Assembly (NCBI RefSeq): GCF_030435805.1
Contig: NC_081295.1
Location: 120,317,501-120,381,500, forward strand
DNA: 64,000 nucleotides
From: Mustela lutreola
Lineage: Eukaryota; Chordata; Mammalia; Carnivora; Mustelidae
Direction of reading: 5' to 3'
How positions within the stretch are numbered: the stretch's first letter is position 1; every line of letters starts with the position of its first letter. Shown in pieces: positions 60,341-64,000 of the stretch. Made by a program: the position numbers and the translations under genes. Under the pieces are notes generated by a model. That model saw nothing but the letters and a program-made list of their open reading frames with translations, was not told the origin of the DNA and ran no database searches.

Positions 60341-60860
60341 GTGGCGGGGTGGGGCCTCAGGCATTCCCTGGAGCCTGAGGCCACTGCACCTGAGCCCAGC
60401 GAGAACGCCAAAGGCAAGGTTCTTTTTAATTTTTTTTCTAGCCCTTTACTCCCAGGAGTTTTAGACGTTGAAAACACTCCCTATGCGCAGGATTTGATAT
60501 TGTGTGGTTCATTAGGATCTGCTGTGGTTGGCCTTGGACATTTTTTGTTAACTGGCCGTGAGTTGGAGGATTTATCTTGGTGACTTGAGGATGCTTGTTC
60601 CACTGTGGGTATAATTACGCAAAGCTAAGACACCAGGAAAGAATTGTCAGAGAAGGAATTAAAAATCAGATTTTACATGAAAACACCCACCTTGATCCTA
60701 AAAGAAAACAAAGCAAGAGCAATGGGAGCAACTAAGCAGGCGTCAAGCACAGAAAACCCAGACACCACTCACGGAAGTCAGTGTGAACAGAACCCAAGTC
60801 AACTCCACTAAAGCTTTCAATTAAGTAAATGAAGTGTGTGTTGTTAAAAAAAAAAAAAAA
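60341..60860 (+). pseudogene. COX20 processed pseudogene
   Basis: This is a retrocopy of COX20 (FAM36A), a mitochondrial inner-membrane chaperone for COX2 assembly. LDVENTPYAQDLILCGSLGS, AVVGLGHFLLTGR and, after a gap lacking the second membrane part, YNYAKLRHQERIVREGIKNQ, ILHENTHLDPKRK and SNGSN match the human protein. Intronless structure and a poly-A tract at 60845-60860 show retroposition. Frame breaks and the internal deletion make it non-coding. Confidence 0.85.
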
Positions 60861-60958
60861 AGAAGAAGAAAGAAAGAAAGAGAAAAGAAAAGGAAAAAAG
60901 GGAAAAAAGAGAAAGAAAGAAAGAGAAAAAAGAAAAGAAAGAAAGGAAAAGAAAAAAA
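60855..60958 (+). repeat. A/G-rich (GAAA)n run
   Basis: Grew from the poly-A of the COX20 retrocopy. Confidence 0.9.
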
Positions 60959-60980
60959 CACTTTAAACTTAGAATTTATT

Positions 60981-61180
60981 TATTTTTTAAAAGATTTTAT
61001 TTATTTATTTAAGTGAGAGAGAGAGTAGGGGGAGGAACAGCCAGGGAGGAAGGGAGAATCTCAAGCAGGTTCCCGGCTGAGCGTGAGCCAGATGCGGAGC
61101 TGTCCCAGGACTGTGAGATCGTGACCTGAGCTGAAAAGCAAGAGTCCAGCGTTAAACCATCAGAACCACCCAGGAGCCCC
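60981..61180 (-). mobile_element. Older SINE, reverse
   Basis: Ends GAACCACCCAGGAGCCCC; just after the GAAA-rich run. Confidence 0.85.
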
Positions 61181-61879
61181 TAAACATAGAAATTAATACA
61201 TAACTAAACATTATTCAAGAGTGATGCTATAACAAAAATATTCTCAGGTATACAAAGCTTCAGAAGATTTGCCACACAAATACTCAAGACATTTTTGGAA
61301 AAAATATTCCAATAAGAGAAAAAAATGTCAGGAGGTGCCAAAAAGGAGGAGAAGTAAAGTTGATCAACACCTTGGTGAAGAAGAGAGGGAGGAAGTAAAT
61401 GAATAACTTGAAAGCATACTGAAGTTCTGATCTAGTTAGAGGAAAGATTGGTAAGGCATAGAGAGCAGTTTGTTTGTTTTTGTTTTTTTTAAAGACAATG
61501 AAGAAAAGGAAACTTGAAAAACAGAAATATTGAAATAAATAAAATATTAGAAACAAGTCCAAATATGTTAATAATCACAATAAATACAGCTGGGAAGGGC
61601 AAAGAGAGTGCTGTGTCCTCACCAGACCAGTACATCTTCCTGAACACACAGCTAAAATTCATTTTTCCATTCCTGTTGTACTCAGGCAGGGTCATTGTTT
61701 AATTCTTGCCAATGGAATGTGGTAGAAATAGCATGTGGTTTCTGGTCCAAGTCTGTAAGATTGTAAGACCCCTCCACAAACTCTCTTCTGGAAGCATAGT
61801 TCTTTTCAGTTTTGATGGTGCTCACTTTCGGAGCATGCTACTAACCCGGGTCTCCTGGTTCTGCCCTTGAAAAGGCTGC
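61181..61879. other. No gene seen
   Basis: AT-rich, no recognised element. Confidence 0.45.
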
Positions 61880-62132
61880 TTTAACTCAGGTCAGAATGGA
61901 ACCCAGGAATCTGTATTTTTAAAAATTTATTTTATTTTTTAAGAAAGCGAGAAGGGGGAGGGGCAGAGGGAGAGGGAGAGAAATCCCAAGGAGGCTCTGT
62001 GCTCAGCATGACTCAGGGCTTGATCTCATGGCCCTGAGATCATCATCTGAGCCAAAATCAAGTCAGATGTTTAACCGACTGAGCCACCCAGGCGCCCCAG
62101 GAATCTCCCCAGGTGATTCTTCTCTGTAACCA
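61880..62132 (-). mobile_element. MER5-like hAT fragment split by a SINE
   Basis: CCCAGGAATCTGTATTTTTA before the SINE (61918-62098) and CTCCCCAGGTGATTCTTCT after it form one MER5-like end. Confidence 0.55.
61918..62098 (-). mobile_element. Older SINE inside MER5-like element, reverse
   Basis: Duplication AGGAATCTGT / AGGAATCTCC. Confidence 0.85.
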
Positions 62133-62570
62133 GATTTGGAACCATAGACTCAGATGATGTCTTGGTTCCCTTCCAAGCTGAAAATCATTTATTTCATGAT
62201 CTTTCAGATATTTGGTTAGACTTTTCCTTATCTAGAGAGATGGTTAGCTTTGTATATATTTTTTGTATTGGACCAAATTCTGCCCCTGCCTCCCATTGGC
62301 TGAACCCAACCAGAAACCATAGGGCAGGGAGATGTTGTCCACAGGTCAGCCTGCAGGCAGCACGGAGAAGGGTGTCCAGGGGGCCCAGAGGGACAAATGG
62401 AGGTTCTCCTGCACCCTCTGCCCTCCTTAGAACAGTCCACTGAGACTCCTTACAGTTCTTCCTTGCTCCGAGCATCTCTCACAATTACGTATTTTTTTCT
62501 AACACAATGAAATGAAGTAATGTTTTCCAAAGTGATTTAAAGGGTTTTTTATTTAAGGATTTTAGAAAAA

Positions 62571-62646
62571 TCAGAGCATGTCTCTGATTGGCTGAATATA
62601 GCAGGGGTCTTCCCCACCCAAGAATCTGTTTCCTTCCTCTTTCTGT
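62571..62646 (+). repeat. 76-bp direct repeat, upstream copy, with second Y box
   Basis: This copy is identical to 62997-63072 except for one base, at an offset of 426. It carries the Y box CTGATTGGCT at 62584-62593 and the following promoter sequence (AATATAGCAGGGGTCTTCCC), but no X box precedes it. Confidence 0.92.
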
Positions 62647-62974
62647 GTATCCATGATCTCCTTTTAAAAGTTTCTAAGTACAGTTTATATTATTATGTCT
62701 TCAAATCTGTCTGCAGAAACTTATAGGGAGACTGAGATTCTCTACACTCCAGACCAAGATAGAGGTTTTGTTTGAGCTCGGTTGCGTGGTTCTCTGATGG
62801 CCTTTTCTCTCCCTTCAGGGGGCCTCTTGTTGGAGTTCTTAGTAATGACTGATTTAAGCCCCTGCCACCTCCCAAACAGAAACCTCCTCTTCACTCTCCT
62901 GGGGGCCAGGCTTCCCTGGTGCAATGAGGGTCCAGCTCATTCTTTCACCTTCCACCTAGGCTCCTTACTTCTTT

Positions 62975-63019
62975 CCCCAGCAACAGCGGCACGAACTCAG
63001 AGAATGTCTCTGATTGGCT
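62975..63019 (+). promoter_or_regulatory. DOA promoter X and Y boxes
   Basis: CCCCAGCAACAGCGG (62975-62989) matches the X1 consensus CCYAGCAACAGATG, and CTGATTGGCT (63010-63019) is a perfect Y box. The spacing of about 20 bases between them fits the RFX/NF-Y/CIITA enhanceosome. Confidence 0.85.
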
Positions 63020-63072
63020 GAATATAGCAGGGGTCTTCCCCACCCAAGAATCTGTTTCCTTCCTCTTTCTGT
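62997..63072 (+). repeat. 76-bp direct repeat, DOA-proximal copy
   Basis: Second copy of the repeat. It overlaps the functional Y box and the likely transcription start region, with the DOA ATG 55 bases further on. Confidence 0.92.
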
Positions 63073-63126
63073 TTACCTCCTCCACGGGCCCCACACCGAG
63101 AATTACTTAGTTAAAGAACCAGGGCA

Positions 63127-63208
63127 ATGGTCCTCAGTGGGGGGCTAGTCCTGGGACTCTACACCTTGATGAGCCTCCTGAGCCCCCAGGAAACTGGGGC
63201 CATCAAGG
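63127..63208 (+). CDS. HLA-DOA: MHC class II DO alpha chain, exon 1 (gene continues beyond window)
   Basis: DOA pairs with DOB to form DO, an endosomal inhibitor of DM that tunes peptide loading in B cells and thymus. The exon has 82 coding bases and reads MVLSGGLVLGLYTLMSLLSP, then QETGAIK, closely matching human DOA (MALRAGLVLGFHTLMTLLSPQEAGATK). It ends in phase 1 at a GTGAGT donor, as in human. The ATG context (GGGCAATGG) is acceptable, and X and Y boxes lie 100-150 bases upstream. Exon 2 was not found before 64000. The same transcriptional orientation as DPA and the position distal to DP agree with the human order. Confidence 0.93.
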
Positions 63209-63292
63209 GTGAGTGCTGGGAGGGATTGGGTGAGGAGAGGAGATTTAGGGTTACATGAGAGATGGTATAGAACATAAATTGTTCTTCTCTGG

Positions 63293-63401
63293 GGGCGCCT
63301 GGGTGGCTCAGTGGGTTAAGCCGCTGCCTTCGGCTCAGGTCATGGTCTCGGGGTCCTGGGATCGAGTCCCACGTCGGGCTCTCTGTTCAGCAGGGAGCCT
63401 G

Positions 63402-63445
<44 letters not shown>

Positions 63446-63523
63446 AGCCTCTCTACCTACCTGTGATCTCTCTCTCTGTCAAATAAATAAATAAAATATA
63501 TTTTTTAAAAAAAACCTTTAAAA
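63293..63523 (+). mobile_element. Carnivore SINE in DOA intron 1
   Basis: Perfect 17-bp duplication AAATTGTTCTTCTCTGG (63276-63292 and 63524-63540); body holds a (CT)n run at 63404-63441. Confidence 0.94.
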
Positions 63524-63849
63524 AAATTGTTCTTCTCTGGTTTATGGGCAACTTCCTTTACCAAGAGAACCCCAATCTCTCTCACATCTATCATGTCCAT
63601 TGCAGACCTAAAATATACAGGTCAGCCCAGTTCAGCCACGCCAGCTGCAGGTTCAAACTTTTCTAGGTTCAGGTGCCTCCTCAGTTCCTTCCTTCCTTGT
63701 GAGACCCGGACCTCCATTCTACTCTTGCCGAGCACAGTGATTTCTCTGACACTTCCTGGCTTGGAGTGTGTCCATTCAAATCCAGTTTTATTGCAGTATT
63801 TATCACCATGTGGATAGTTAACTGTTTATCTGCCTTTTCCTGCTCTAGA

Positions 63850-63955
63850 CATGAGCTCCTTGTGTGAGGGACCTACAGCTGGTCATCTGTATTTCCATGG
63901 GGCCTAGTATTGTGCTGGGCACATAGTAGTCCCTTAATGGCTGTTGAACATACAA
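63850..63955 (+). repeat. L2/MIR 3' end fragment
   Basis: GCTGGGCACATAGTAGTCCCTT is typical of L2 and MIR ends, in DOA intron 1. Similar short tails lie near 57385-57450 and 58140-58200. Confidence 0.5.
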
Positions 63956-64000
63956 TTTCATAGAATTCTAAAGGTCCCTTACCAATTAAAATCTAACCCA

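Overview
The window is a mammalian MHC class II segment, the DP-to-DO interval, from a caniform carnivore. It holds about 40 carnivore tRNA-Lys-type SINEs (heads reading GGGGCGCCTGGGTGGCTCAG, bodies ending AAATAAATAAATAAAATCTT) plus carnivore LINE-1s. The SINE body form (CTCTGCTCAGCAGGGAGCC, then CTTGTGATCTCT) points to a mustelid-like arctoid rather than a dog, but species is inference only.

Layout. (1) 1-12.3 kb: repeats, a GTSF1 retrocopy (7.16-7.68 kb), a solo retroviral LTR fossil and a truncated L1. (2) 12.4-22.25 kb, minus strand: a DP beta gene with all five exons open and correctly spliced; its intron 1 carries a 2.7 kb reverse L1. (3) 25.2-35.35 kb, plus strand: a head-to-head DP alpha gene. 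Exons 2-5 are intact, but exon 1 has lost its start codon and most of its signal peptide. (4) 36.1-43 kb: fragments of further DP units. These are an orphan DPB exon 1 with open leader and good donor (37.4 kb, minus), a DPA promoter with no gene body (39.2-39.4 kb, plus), and a decayed DPB 3' half (exons 3-5, 41-42.7 kb, minus) whose exon 4 was hit by a SINE. The 21.5-25.4 kb and 36.1-39.4 kb blocks are paralogous. (5) 44-55.3 kb: L1s with nested insertions, including an RPL26 retrocopy and an unidentified retrocopy-like insert, separated by an isolated CpG island (49.1-49.76 kb) with a minus-strand splice donor. (6) 55.3-62.5 kb: mostly repeats, with a COX20 retrocopy at 60.34-60.86 kb. (7) 62.5-64 kb: the DOA promoter (X and Y boxes) and DOA exon 1; the gene runs off the right edge.

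Function. DP alpha and beta normally pair at the cell surface to present peptides to CD4 T cells. DOA normally pairs with DOB to restrain DM-catalysed peptide loading. Here the beta chain looks expressible, while the alpha chain lacks a normal leader, so whether a DP dimer is made is open. The most unusual items are a possible replacement alpha-chain leader read through from intron 1, a spliced extra alpha-chain tail, the orphan DPB first exon, a 76-bp repeat duplicating the DOA Y box, a fold-back inverted repeat in DPA intron 4, and the CpG island.
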